DNA of 59,142 nt from an uncultured Collinsella sp. (lineage in GTDB: Bacteria > Actinomycetota > Coriobacteriia > Coriobacteriales > Coriobacteriaceae): NCBI GenBank assembly GCA_937995345.1, contig CALKKS010000025.1, forward strand, positions 1-59,142, in the 5' to 3' direction. The notes under the pieces are model-generated. The model ran no database searches and was not told the origin of the DNA. It saw nothing but the letters and a program-made list of their open reading frames with translations. Below are positions 24,250 to 31,738 of this stretch, piece after piece. The stretch's first letter is position 1; each line of letters starts with the position of its first letter. Both the position numbers and the translations under genes were made by a program.

Positions 24250-24911
24250 CACTTACCGCCCATCTGCTCGGCTTCCCATTCTTCGAGATGAGCAGCCAAT
24301 TCACTGAGCTGACCTGTGGTAAGATCACGCGAATTGGTCTTACCAAACTTCAGTCCACACAACGCGCTGACTTCCTCGCCCGTCATGCCGAGGCGTTTCA
24401 TCTCTGCGGAAAGCCCATGCATTGCCTTGTGACGGATGTTATCCGTGTTGCCCTTGTAGTTGCGCGGACGCGCTCCTGCGGCGTTCTGCGCGGCCTGACG
24501 GGCAATCTCGTCCTGCACTTCCTGTGAGTCTACATCCTTCTCATTGTCGAGAAGGAACAAACCTTCCAGCACACGCTTTCTAGCATATGTGGATGCCGTG
24601 CCGGTAATCTGTGGTGGGGCCATTGATGCCAGCTTGTCAGGCTCTACCGCCGTCCCCTTTGCCTCAATGACGTCGCCCGTTGCAATGTCGATGAGGCGTG
24701 CCGTCGATTCGACATAATAGCGGGTGCCGATAGATACAGCCTGGTCGGACAAGATGCAGATGACGCCGTTCTCTTTGAGCAACGGTTTGGCAGCCTGCAT
24801 GATACCGTCAGCAGTGCGGTACTCGTAGCCGTAGCCCTTCTTATCTTTCGGTGCCTTGATGCCCTGCTGGATGGCTAGCAGGGCGGCGTAGATGGCCTTT
24901 GCTTCACTCAT
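24249..24911 (-). CDS. erf: Erf-family single-strand annealing recombinase, 220 aa
   Basis: KGYGYEYRTADGIMQAAKPLL near the N-terminus and GTASTYARKRVLEGLFLLD in the centre are standard Erf motifs. The start at 24911 follows AAGGAGTGGGCGAC; an upstream GTG is less likely. It anneals complementary strands for circularisation and recombination of phage DNA and works with SSB and RusA encoded in the same operon. Confidence 0.85.
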   Translation of the reverse strand: MSEAKAIYAALLAIQQGIKAPKDKKGYGYEYRTADGIMQAAKPLLKENGVICILSDQAVSIGTRYYVESTARLIDIATGDVIEAKGTAVEPDKLASMAPPQITGTASTYARKRVLEGLFLLDNEKDVDSQEVQDEIARQAAQNAAGARPRNYKGNTDNIRHKAMHGLSAEMKRLGMTGEEVSALCGLKFGKTNSRDLTTGQLSELAAHLEEWEAEQMGGK

Positions 24912-24925
24912 GTCGCCCACTCCTT

Positions 24926-25387
24926 TTACTTGATCTGGATGTTCTGTTTCTCGGCAATGGTTACGCCGTCGATGACAGCGCCACCCTTGATTGCTTTCTT
25001 CAAGCCGACTTTATCGACTTTCGGCGGCTGCGGTGCAAGGAACTCATCCGGCACGGCGTTGAGATCAGCAATCTCGACGACTTCCGACTTGCGGTAAGAT
25101 ACCGTGAACTCTGCCTCTTTCATCTTCTCGCCGCCAAGCTCGCGTGCCAGTGTTGCCTTAGCCCACTCGACCGTAGCCTTTGCTGCCTTCTTGCGGGCGG
25201 CGAACTTCTTTTCCTGCTCCTCGTATGCCTTCGCGTCAGCCGTTGCGTTGAGCGCGACGAACGCGATGTTGCGCAGCTTCTCGTGCTTGTCCATCTGCAA
25301 GCTCTCCAGCTTCTCCGGCGCAATGATCTCGCCCGTCTCCATGTCGATGCAGTCGAGGATCTCCTGATTGATATCGTAAAGTTTCAT
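24926..25387 (-). CDS. Gp157-type protein, 153 aa
   Basis: The sequence MKLYDINQEILDCIDMETGE with a long Lys/Glu helix and AEFTVSYRKSEVVEIADLNA is characteristic of the siphovirus Gp157 family (Pfam PF05565 from memory). Family members sit upstream of recombination genes; their role is not settled. Operonic with Erf (14-bp gap). Confidence 0.75.
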   Translation of the reverse strand: MKLYDINQEILDCIDMETGEIIAPEKLESLQMDKHEKLRNIAFVALNATADAKAYEEQEKKFAARKKAAKATVEWAKATLARELGGEKMKEAEFTVSYRKSEVVEIADLNAVPDEFLAPQPPKVDKVGLKKAIKGGAVIDGVTIAEKQNIQIK

Positions 25388-25402
25388 GATGTTCTCTCCT
25401 TC

Positions 25403-25645
25403 TCAATACAGTAGCTTTTCAAGATTCGCGAGGCGGAAATTGGACTTTACCGCCCGCGCTGTGGTATCATGTTCTATGGAAATGATGACTGGCGTGACGA
25501 TTGCACGATTGGTCTTGCGCTTTGTGTCGCCCGGTCTCATCCACTTTCCTTCTTCTGCCGTTGACATGTCGTTGCAGACGCAATCGACATGCGGGCAGTT
25601 GAAGCAGTCTCGCGGGCTTTTCATCCCGCATGATAAGACCCTCAT
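25403..25645 (-). CDS. Small Cys-rich protein, 80 aa
   Basis: The start MRVLSCGMKSPRDCFNCPHV follows AAGGTGATATGT. CFNCPHVDCVC gives a short metal-binding cluster, followed by a beta-type stretch (RAIVTPVIISIEHDTTARA). Unknown function. Confidence 0.55.
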   Translation of the reverse strand: MRVLSCGMKSPRDCFNCPHVDCVCNDMSTAEEGKWMRPGDTKRKTNRAIVTPVIISIEHDTTARAVKSNFRLANLEKLLY

Positions 25646-25661
25646 ACATATCACCTTCTTT

Positions 25662-25994
25662 TCATGCCGTCCGGCTTTTGCGGGCGGCTTTTTCTTTGTG
25701 CTCTTCCGTCAGCGTTTTCTCGCCCACACTGTGAAGATCTGCGATGTACCGCTCGTTCTTCTTGTCACGCTGGCGGATTGCGTGTTCTGCAAGCGCCTTC
25801 ACCTGCACATCCTTGACGGTATCAACGAAGATGATATCCGTCACGTTCTCGTTGAGCGGATTGTATCGGTAGACGCAATCCTTTGCGAACGGGCAACCGC
25901 TTACGTCGATGAAGTACGGCGAGCCGTCTACAGTACCGATGTACTGCTTCTCCTCTCTCTCGATTGCCCGGATGATATCCTTCATGCTGACCAT
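25662..25994 (-). CDS. Small protein with Cys pair, 110 aa
   Basis: The ATG at 25994 (MVSMKDIIRAIEREEKQYIG) follows AAAGGGGTGACAAGC. GCPFAKDC lies in the centre and the C-terminus is highly charged. Function unknown. Position early in the operon suggests a regulatory or host-modifying role. Confidence 0.55.
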   Translation of the reverse strand: MVSMKDIIRAIEREEKQYIGTVDGSPYFIDVSGCPFAKDCVYRYNPLNENVTDIIFVDTVKDVQVKALAEHAIRQRDKKNERYIADLHSVGEKTLTEEHKEKAARKSRTA

Positions 25995-26008
25995 GCTTGT
26001 CACCCCTT

Positions 26009-26185
26009 TCATGGCTCGATGACTCCGAGCATAAGCCCGAAGAACTGAGCAAGAAGAACTGCTGTTCCGATGCCCATAAACGCCATCAAGATAGCCTCGC
26101 CGAACTTCTCGAAGTAGGTCTTTACCTTGCGCGCCCACGGCTTAAGCTGGCGGCGACGGACTTTACGCGGTTGCATGTTTGTCAT
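26009..26185 (-). CDS. Small membrane protein, 58 aa
   Basis: MTNMQPRKVRRRQLKPWARK begins a basic N-terminal tail, followed by a transmembrane helix (ILMAFMGIGTAVLLAQFFGL). GGAGG lies 8 bp before the ATG and the gene overlaps the upstream one, which supports it. Function unknown. Confidence 0.6.
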   Translation of the reverse strand: MTNMQPRKVRRRQLKPWARKVKTYFEKFGEAILMAFMGIGTAVLLAQFFGLMLGVIEP

Positions 26186-26426
26186 TTGCTTTTCCTCCCT
26201 TGTACGTTTCCATGTTCTCGATGTACGCCATCACATCGCGACGGCGGTACATGCGTTTGCTCTCGTAGAGCACAAAGGGGATCTTCCCCGCATTTACGAG
26301 ACGCAGGACGGACGGTTGCGACAATGAAAGCATCGCCGCAACGTCCTTTAGTTTCAGCAGCTCCGGCTGGACGGCCACCGATGCGATAGCCTCGGCGATA
26401 AGCTGCTTAAGATATTCCTCTGTCAT
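26163..26426 (-). CDS. MerR/excisionase-type DNA-binding protein, 87 aa
   Basis: LKLKDVAAMLSLSQPSVLRL followed by VNAGKIPFVLYESKRMYRRR DVMAYIE is the excisionase/AlpA-type winged helix. The ATG at 26426 follows AGAGGTGACCAAT. It could be the excisionase for the integrase at 34.6 kb or an early transcription factor; synteny does not decide. Confidence 0.75.
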   Translation of the reverse strand: MTEEYLKQLIAEAIASVAVQPELLKLKDVAAMLSLSQPSVLRLVNAGKIPFVLYESKRMYRRRDVMAYIENMETYKGGKANDKHATA

Positions 26427-26453
26427 ATTGGTCACCTCTCATCCCCTGTTTGA

Positions 26454-26462
26454 TGGTATAAT
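26454..26462 (+). promoter_or_regulatory. Extended -10 promoter for the plus-strand membrane gene
   Basis: TGGTATAAT lies 22 bp before the ATG of the only plus-strand gene in this block. A -35 match is poor. The same TGGTATAAT occurs at the two duplicated small-RNA genes. Confidence 0.6.
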
Positions 26463-26483
26463 CTCCACAAGGAGTTGATTGAT

Positions 26484-26825
26484 ATGTTCCATGACCACCC
26501 CGGAGAACTTACTAACGCCGAAGTGATCGAAATGCTTTGCTTCGTTCGGCAACATCGTCTGCCAATGCTTTCCAGTACACTCGTAGACATTTATGGCTGG
26601 TCACGAGTCAAGGGCTTCATTAGAGGCGGCCTACTGTCAGGCTCTGTTGAAACCAGAGTTGATTTGACAGTTGATAGTTGCAACCTGTTGGCCGACTACG
26701 ATGAGCACCAACACCAGGAGCGCCGTGCGGATTCAGACCACTATATCAACAAACTGAGTCTGTACATCTCCATTGCCGCGCTCATCGTCTCAATTATTGC
26801 CCTTGTTGTCGCCGTCAATGATTGA
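26484..26825 (+). CDS. Plus-strand single-pass membrane protein, 113 aa
   Basis: This gene faces against the early operon and has its own extended -10 and AAGGAG ribosome site. The soluble part (MFHDHPGELTNAEVIEMLCF to about residue 85) is followed by a C-terminal transmembrane helix (LYISIAALIVSIIALVVAVN). Isolated expression suggests a lysogenic gene (moron). It may act in superinfection exclusion, but no family is recognised. Confidence 0.7.
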   Translation: MFHDHPGELTNAEVIEMLCFVRQHRLPMLSSTLVDIYGWSRVKGFIRGGLLSGSVETRVDLTVDSCNLLADYDEHQHQERRADSDHYINKLSLYISIAALIVSIIALVVAVND

Positions 26826-26946
26826 ACATCCGTGCTGCTACTGCAAACCCGAGAGAGAAGCAAGAAACTGCGAACGCCAGCAGGCTATACGTCAGCGGAC
26901 TGGTGAGAAGTTCCCTTGCTTCTTTTTTTGCTTCTTCTAGCTTCAT
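26815..26946 (-). CDS. Small membrane protein, 43 aa
   Basis: MKLEEAKKEARELLTSPLTY begins a charged helix, followed by a transmembrane segment (SLLAFAVSCFSLGFAVAARM). It follows GAGGTGAGTGAC. The 3' end overlaps the convergent plus-strand gene by 11 bp. Function unknown. Confidence 0.55.
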   Translation of the reverse strand: MKLEEAKKEARELLTSPLTYSLLAFAVSCFSLGFAVAARMFNH

Positions 26947-26947
26947 G

Positions 26948-27085
26948 TCACTCACCTCTCTTTTTTCGTTTTGCCCTGCACACGCCACAGTACGCATGGC
27001 CTTGTGCGGGCTGACCGCACCGCATGCAGATGCCTATGGCGCGGCAGATGCGGTACATGTGACGCTTGTATGATGGGCTACTCAT
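26948..27085 (-). CDS. Small zinc-ribbon protein, 45 aa
   Basis: The start MSSPSYKRHMYRICRAIGIC leads to CMRCGQPAQGHAYCGVC, a CxxC...CxxC zinc ribbon, and a basic tail (RAKRKKRGE). It directly follows the antirepressor gene. DNA or RNA binding is likely from charge. Confidence 0.6.
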   Translation of the reverse strand: MSSPSYKRHMYRICRAIGICMRCGQPAQGHAYCGVCRAKRKKRGE

Positions 27086-27086
27086 C

Positions 27087-27884
27087 TCAGTCAGCCAGCC
27101 AACCATGCTGCGCACCCTTCTGCACAACAGGGAGAAGGAAGTCGACATACCATTCGAAGTTCTGGACCTGCTTGCGCGAGTTGTTACGCGCATGGTCCTC
27201 GACGAACTCTCCGTTCTCGCCGGGCAGTTTTGTGATTCCCTTGATTTTGAGAATCTTGCCGAGCTGTGTACTCCACGTTTCAGGCTTGCCGATCTGCTTG
27301 CAGAACCAACCGAGCGGACGGCGCTCTCTGCCGCTCTTCGGCATTGGCAGGATGTTCTCGCCCGCGAGGATGTTGCCCGCCTTCGCCATCATGACGTCCT
27401 GATAGGCTTTGATGTGAGACATCTTCGCAATCTCCATCATCATCTTTGCCTGCTTGGAGATTGAGTTGCGGAGCATTGCTTCGGCTCGCATCTCTCTCGT
27501 CTTGTCCTGCTCGGCCTGCTTGACGCTGTAGCTGCCCGTCTTGCGAATCGTCGGCAAGACTTCGCTTGTCACCCAGCGTTTGAACTTCTTCGCCGTCGGC
27601 AGCTTACTCGAAAGTACGAGGCTGTAGAGGCCAGATTCGTTGATGAAAACTGGATACTGGTCACGCCCCAGAGAGTCTTTGATGGATGGGGTCGCGTTTT
27701 GCGACCCCATCTTTTTGTCGTCGTCGTCAACGTGCTTGGCGAGGGCATCTTTTGTATTGCTGTACCCGAGAGCCAACGCAATATCCCTGCCAACAAACCA
27801 AGGCTCACCGTCGATGCTCACTGTACGAACCTCGCCAAACTCGGGGTTGTTGAAAATCTGAATCTCCTTATCTTTATCTTTCAT
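27087..27884 (-). CDS. BRO-N domain antirepressor, 265 aa
   Basis: Residues 1-110 form a BRO-N domain (GEPWFVGRDIALALGYSNTK, then GLYSLVLSSKLPTAKKFKRW and VTSEVLPTIRKTGSY). A C-terminal domain of about 100 residues (AQHGWLAD end) resembles those of phage antirepressors. It is the first gene of the long early operon after Cro. It likely counters the CI-type repressor during induction. Confidence 0.8.
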   Translation of the reverse strand: MKDKDKEIQIFNNPEFGEVRTVSIDGEPWFVGRDIALALGYSNTKDALAKHVDDDDKKMGSQNATPSIKDSLGRDQYPVFINESGLYSLVLSSKLPTAKKFKRWVTSEVLPTIRKTGSYSVKQAEQDKTREMRAEAMLRNSISKQAKMMMEIAKMSHIKAYQDVMMAKAGNILAGENILPMPKSGRERRPLGWFCKQIGKPETWSTQLGKILKIKGITKLPGENGEFVEDHARNNSRKQVQNFEWYVDFLLPVVQKGAQHGWLAD

Positions 27885-27930
27885 GTCTGTCTCCTTTTAT
27901 TACCCTATGGATATCTCTTGTGCCGATATA

Positions 27931-28137
27931 TTATCTATTAGCTAATTTTGATGGTAAAAAAATATCGTCAATCGTTACCCCGTAGATAGCGCAGAGCTTT
28001 TCAAGGCTGAACGAGTCGATAGGATTCTTCCCATTCTCCCAGTTCGAGATTGTCATCTTATTTTTACCAGCCTTAGCAGCAGCCTGTGTCTGCGTCAGTC
28101 CTGCATTCACACGAGCCGCTTTGAGACTAATTTTCAT
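27931..28137 (-). CDS. Cro-like XRE repressor, 68 aa
   Basis: A single XRE helix-turn-helix (AGLTQTQAAAKAGKNKMTIS, then NWENGKNPIDSFSLEKLCAI) fills the protein. It is divergent from the CI-type gene and downstream of the strong minus-strand promoter at 28312-28340. An operator-like ATTAGCTAAT lies over its 3' end (27937-27946). Confidence 0.8.
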   Translation of the reverse strand: MKISLKAARVNAGLTQTQAAAKAGKNKMTISNWENGKNPIDSFSLEKLCAIYGVTIDDIFLPSKLANR

Positions 28138-28185
28138 CTTTTTTCTCCTTATCTATAATTGCAAAGGTACGCGTCCACATGGGAG

Positions 28186-28299
28186 TTAATGCGTAGCTTG
28201 GGGCAGTTTTCTGCCGTTCGCTTCTTCTATCTGTTTCCCTTGCCGCAGCAAGTTCTTTATGTCCGGCACGCCATCATGCCGGCCGCTTTTGTTATCCAT
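28186..28299 (-). CDS. Possible leaderless 37-aa ORF
   Basis: ATG at 28299 is about 6 nt from the predicted start of the Cro transcript, so it would be translated without a ribosome site. The frame MDNKSGRHDGVPDIKNLLRQ ends at TAA 28186-28188. A CCGGCA/TGCCGG stem lies within it. Composition is protein-like but evidence is thin; it may only be leader RNA. Confidence 0.25.
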   Translation of the reverse strand: MDNKSGRHDGVPDIKNLLRQGKQIEEANGRKLPQATH

Positions 28300-28384
28300 C
28301 AGCTAATACATACTATACATTATCCAGTGGCTAATGTCAATAGTTTGGCTAATTTTTTTTGGAAAAATTATTGTTTAGCTAATA
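28298..28384. promoter_or_regulatory. Operator cluster between cro and cI
   Basis: AGCTAAT or GGCTAAT occurs at 28301-28307, 28329-28335, 28346-28352 and 28376-28382, and the full palindrome ATTAGCTAAT occurs at 27937-27946. Three of them overlap elements of the two divergent promoters, as expected for a CI/Cro switch. Confidence 0.65.
28312..28340 (-). promoter_or_regulatory. Early promoter PR for cro and the early operon
   Basis: On the minus strand TTGACA (28335-28340) and TATAGT (28312-28317) are separated by 17 bp. This is the best consensus promoter in the window. An operator-like TTAGCC overlaps the spacer next to the -35. Confidence 0.85.
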
Positions 28385-28399
28385 AAAAAGTGATATACT
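28371..28399 (+). promoter_or_regulatory. Lysogenic promoter PRM for the CI-type gene
   Basis: TTGTTT (28371-28376) and TATACT (28394-28399) are 17 bp apart, followed by the ribosome site AGGAGG and ATG at 28422. A TTTAGCTAAT operator lies over the -35. Confidence 0.75.
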
Positions 28400-28421
28400 A
28401 CATATATAGGAGGCGATAGAC

Positions 28422-28853
28422 ATGGAGGCAAAAGAAGTATTCGCTAGAAATTTATCAAACTTATTGCAATCTACTGACAAAACACAGGCTGAGTTGGCAG
28501 CGTATGTGAACGTAGCCCCGCCGACCATCACAGATTGGAAGAAGGGCCGCAAGATGCCTCGCATGGATAGGATAGAGAGGATAGCAAAGTTCTTCCACGT
28601 GTCAACCGACCTACTGCTTGGCAACACGGACGCGCAGAAGAACGACGACCTGCCAGACCTCAACGCCAGAGATGAGCGGCAGATTGAGCGTGATCTAGAG
28701 GACATGATGCACTCCGTCAGTACAGCCGCCTATGAGGGAGACACGGACGCACAGGAAGATGTAGAGGCGTTCAAGGCAACACTGAGAGCCGCGATGATAC
28801 AAACGAAGCGGATAGCAAAGAAGAAGTACACACCGCGCAAGTATCAGCAATAG
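28422..28853 (+). CDS. CI-like XRE repressor, 143 aa
   Basis: The N-terminal helix-turn-helix is clear (KTQAELAAYVNVAPPTITDW, then KKGRKMPRMDRIERIAKFFH). The C-terminal part is acidic then basic and lacks a LexA-type peptidase dyad, so inactivation probably depends on the ImmA-type peptidase encoded next and on the antirepressor. Divergent from cro. Confidence 0.8.
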   Translation: MEAKEVFARNLSNLLQSTDKTQAELAAYVNVAPPTITDWKKGRKMPRMDRIERIAKFFHVSTDLLLGNTDAQKNDDLPDLNARDERQIERDLEDMMHSVSTAAYEGDTDAQEDVEAFKATLRAAMIQTKRIAKKKYTPRKYQQ

Positions 28854-28866
28854 GGGTCGTGATGCT

Positions 28867-29295
28867 ATGGATGTAAAGAGGAAAGCTGAGTCAGTCATCA
28901 GGAAGTGCGGCACGTCGAACCCGTTTGAGATAGCGCGTCGCCTGCACATGCACATACAGTATGGGCCGCTTGGCGGCGTCAAGTATGCTAACTATCTTCG
29001 GTACAAGCGCACGCAGATCATTATCATCGACAGCAACGTGGCACCATCCCACATGCTGCCGTTCATCCTCGCCCACGAGATTGGGCACGCACTCTGCACG
29101 CCGGACGCCAACACCGCATGGATGGCGAGCTACACCTTTGGGAATGACGCGAAGGCCGAGAGGATAGCAAACACTTTCGCCGTAGAGCTACTGCTGAATG
29201 ACATGTACTTACGCGAGCACGCAGATTTCAGCATGTACGAGCTGGCAAGGATGCGCGGTGTACCGGATGAGCATGTGCAGTTAAAGTCGCAATAA
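28867..29295 (+). CDS. ImmA/IrrE-type metallopeptidase, 142 aa
   Basis: The zinc motif HEIGHALC (residues about 68-75) with preceding LPFILA and downstream Glu residues (AERIANTFAVELLL) are typical of ImmA, which cleaves ICEBs1-type repressors. It is 13 bp downstream of the CI-like gene, so it is probably co-transcribed and acts on that repressor. Confidence 0.85.
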   Translation: MDVKRKAESVIRKCGTSNPFEIARRLHMHIQYGPLGGVKYANYLRYKRTQIIIIDSNVAPSHMLPFILAHEIGHALCTPDANTAWMASYTFGNDAKAERIANTFAVELLLNDMYLREHADFSMYELARMRGVPDEHVQLKSQ

Positions 29296-29339
29296 TCTAA
29301 AATGTAAAAATATAGTTTAGCGGTCGAGGTGTGAGTGAC

Positions 29340-29911
29340 ATGTATAAACAAATTGTGACAAGCATCCTGCTTTGCTGCACCATTGTGTTGGCCACACCTA
29401 CCACCTTGGCCGACGATGCAAATCTAAACGCTGATACTACTGAAACAGTCCAGGGCAATATCTCCGAAGAAAATACTTCCCTTCCCGGTGAAAATAACCA
29501 TTCATCAGATAATACCTTCATCCCCGGTCATGGAAATGTGAGCGTGGGCAATACATACATAGGCGGCGACAACAACACCTCACAAGGGAACACATACATT
29601 CAGGGAGATAATAATGTAAGCATTGGCAATACTCACGTAGCTGGCTCAAACAATACGGCAGAAGGAAACACTTATGTTGGCGGCAGCAATAATACTCATG
29701 TTGGCGAGACTACTTTTGGAGCAGATAATAAATACTCTTCCGATGGAACGTATTATGGGACATCAAATTATGATTCATCAAGTTCTCCCATACTCGATAT
29801 GATTGCTGAAATCATCGACATGATCCTCAGAAGTATTAGCGCGATCATCATTATACTGATATGCCTACCGTTTCTATACGGGATTGCTTCATTTGTGGTT
29901 GATGTTATCAA
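29340..29911 (+). pseudogene. 5' part of a repeat-bearing exported membrane protein gene, split by IS
   Basis: ATG at 29340 follows GAGGTGTGAGTGAC. It encodes a signal peptide (YKQIVTSILLCCTIVLATPT), then about nine degenerate decapeptides of the NTYIGGDNNTSQG type (residues about 38-140), then hydrophobic segments. The IS200/IS605 element begins right after TCAA at 29911. Read through the IS, the protein ends after a few foreign residues. Joining this part to 31719-32472 restores a single 441-codon frame. Confidence 0.75.
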
Positions 29912-30012
29912 AATGCGCCGTAAAACCCCGTCCTTTAGGGCTGGGGATATAAGGCGCGTCCGCCGAATTTGCGTAAGCAATTGAAGGCGGACAACTTTTT
30001 TCTCCTCAATTA

Positions 30013-30041
30013 TTGTATTAACTAATAAATTGTAGTATAAT
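30013..30041 (+). promoter_or_regulatory. Promoter for tnpA
   Basis: TTGTAT (30013-30018) and TATAAT (30036-30041) are 17 bp apart and lie just before the tnpA start. Confidence 0.6.
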
Positions 30042-30047
30042 ACAAAT

Positions 30048-30455
30048 ATGAACAGAGTATATCATTCAAACCGTAACATCGTATATTCCTGTAAATATCA
30101 CATTGTATTCTGTCCTAAGTATCGTCGAAAAGTGCTCGTAAATGGTGTGGATGTGAGATTGAAGGAGCTCATACAGTCCATCGCGGCCGAAAACCACTTT
30201 GAGGTCATCGAGATGGAAATCATGCCAGATCATGTACATCTGCTTTTGGAGGTAGACCCGCAATTCGGAATTCACAAAGCGGTGAAGACAATCAAGGGCA
30301 AAACGTCGAGGATATTGAGACAGGAATTTCATTGGCTGACAACGAAACTGCCGACACTTTGGACAAATTCCTATTTTTGCTCCACGGTCGGCGGTGCGCC
30401 GCTTGGAATCGTCAAGCAGTATATCGAAAGCCAAAAGACATCGCAAAGGAAGTGA
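30048..30455 (+). CDS. tnpA: TnpA, IS200-type HUH transposase, 135 aa
   Basis: The HUH motif is PDHVHLLLEV and the nucleophile Tyr lies in VKQYIESQ near the C-terminus. Full family length and intact. It cuts and rejoins single-stranded IS ends using the terminal hairpins. Confidence 0.93.
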   Translation: MNRVYHSNRNIVYSCKYHIVFCPKYRRKVLVNGVDVRLKELIQSIAAENHFEVIEMEIMPDHVHLLLEVDPQFGIHKAVKTIKGKTSRILRQEFHWLTTKLPTLWTNSYFCSTVGGAPLGIVKQYIESQKTSQRK

Positions 30456-30460
30456 GAAAA

Positions 30461-31585
30461 ATGGAAACGTACACGCTCGGCTATAAATTCCGCATCTATC
30501 CGAACAGAACACAGGAAAACCTCATCAACCGCACGCTTGGCTGTGCACGTTTCGTATTCAACCACTTCCTCGCGGTGCGTCGCGACGAATGGAAGGCGAA
30601 TCATAATTCGCTGACTTACGTCAAGACAAGCAAATTGCTCACTGACCTCAAGAAGCGCGAGGAAACTGCATGGCTGTCCGAAGTGGACAGCATGGCATTG
30701 CAGGAATCCCTGCGGAATCTTGACCGCGCGTTTCAGAACTTCTTTGCAAAGCGGGCAAGATACCCGCGCTTCAAGTCGAAACATAGTCACAGCCAGTCCT
30801 ACCGGACGCGCAATCAAACAAACGGTATCCGTATCATCGGCAAGAGGATCAAGCTCCCGAAGATCGGTCTTGTGAGAATCAAGCAGAGCCGTGACTTCGA
30901 TGGCCGGATTCTCTCTGCCACAGTAAGCCGAACTGCTTCAGGGAAATACTGCGTTTCGCTCTGTGTCGAAGCAGAAAAAGAATCCTTGCTCTGCCCGAAC
31001 AATGGCAAGCAGATTGGTATTGACGTTGGTCTGAAGGTATTCTATTCGGATAGCAACGGCGATACCGTAGAGAACCCACATCCACTGAAGAAGCTCCAGC
31101 GCAAGCTCTGCCGTGAGCAGCGGCGGTTTTCCCGAAAGATGCCGAAGTCGGTGAACCGTGGAAGAGCGCGCGTCCGTGTTGCTCGCGTCCATGAGCGTAT
31201 CGCAAATATCCGCAGGGATTTTCTTCACAAGATATCGACACGGCTTGCTCGTGAAAATCAAACAGTAGCCGTAGAATATCTGAACATCAAAGGAATGCTG
31301 CGGAATCATAAACTCGCGAAGTCAATCTCAGATGTGAGCTGGAGCGAATTCTTCCGTCAGCTGTCGTATAAGACAGAACGACACGGCGGCGAACTGCTCA
31401 AAGTTGATACCTTCTATCCGTCAAGTCAGACTTGCTTCGTCTGCGGCTATCAGAATCCACTTACAAAGGATTTGAGCGTCCGCGAATGGGATTGCCCAGC
31501 ATGCGGATCCCATCACGACAGAGATGTGAATGCCGCAAAGAACATCCTGCGCAAAGCTTTGGAAGACAAATCCAAAGTTGCATGA
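30461..31585 (+). CDS. tnpB: TnpB, RNA-guided RuvC nuclease, 374 aa
   Basis: RuvC residues lie in QIGIDVGLKV, VAVEYLNIKG and HDRDVNAAKNI; the zinc finger is CFVCGYQNPLTKDLSVREWDCPAC. The ATG is 5 bp after the tnpA stop. Intact, so the element could be active. Family members cut DNA guided by an RNA made from the IS right end. Confidence 0.93.
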   Translation: METYTLGYKFRIYPNRTQENLINRTLGCARFVFNHFLAVRRDEWKANHNSLTYVKTSKLLTDLKKREETAWLSEVDSMALQESLRNLDRAFQNFFAKRARYPRFKSKHSHSQSYRTRNQTNGIRIIGKRIKLPKIGLVRIKQSRDFDGRILSATVSRTASGKYCVSLCVEAEKESLLCPNNGKQIGIDVGLKVFYSDSNGDTVENPHPLKKLQRKLCREQRRFSRKMPKSVNRGRARVRVARVHERIANIRRDFLHKISTRLARENQTVAVEYLNIKGMLRNHKLAKSISDVSWSEFFRQLSYKTERHGGELLKVDTFYPSSQTCFVCGYQNPLTKDLSVREWDCPACGSHHDRDVNAAKNILRKALEDKSKVA

Positions 31586-31738
31586 ACGGAAATAAAACAT
31601 ACCGTGGGGCACACGGGAATTCACGCTTGGGGAGATCGTATAAGACGCCAATTCCTCGGAGGCGGCGCAGTGGTCGTTGAACCAAGAATCCCCTGCCTTT
31701 AGGCATGGGGAGTGTCAAGGATACCATCTTAGCTAATT
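31586..31738 (+). ncRNA. Predicted omega RNA region and guide of TnpB
   Basis: In this family the RNA comes from the 3' end of tnpB and the IS right end, and the guide is the adjacent flank. Here the scaffold would end at 31718 and the guide would start GGATACCATCTTAGC at 31719. Based on family knowledge, not on visible transcription signals. Confidence 0.55.

Larger units (their letters stand above)
29912..31718 (+). mobile_element. IS200/IS605-family insertion sequence, 1807 bp
   Basis: Subterminal imperfect hairpins CCCCGTCCTTTAGGGCTGGGG (29926-29946) and CCCCTGCCTTTAGGCATGGGG (31690-31710) bound tnpA and tnpB. The left flank ends TCAA and the right end is TCAA, as expected for this family, which inserts 3' of a short target without duplicating it. 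Removing it restores the host gene's frame (IK-DTILANW). Confidence 0.92.

Noticed and set aside
25467..25649. A 60-codon frame overlapping the small Cys-rich gene at 25403-25645
   Set aside because: It is an alternative frame at the same ribosome site. The Cys cluster and better 3' packing favour the other frame.
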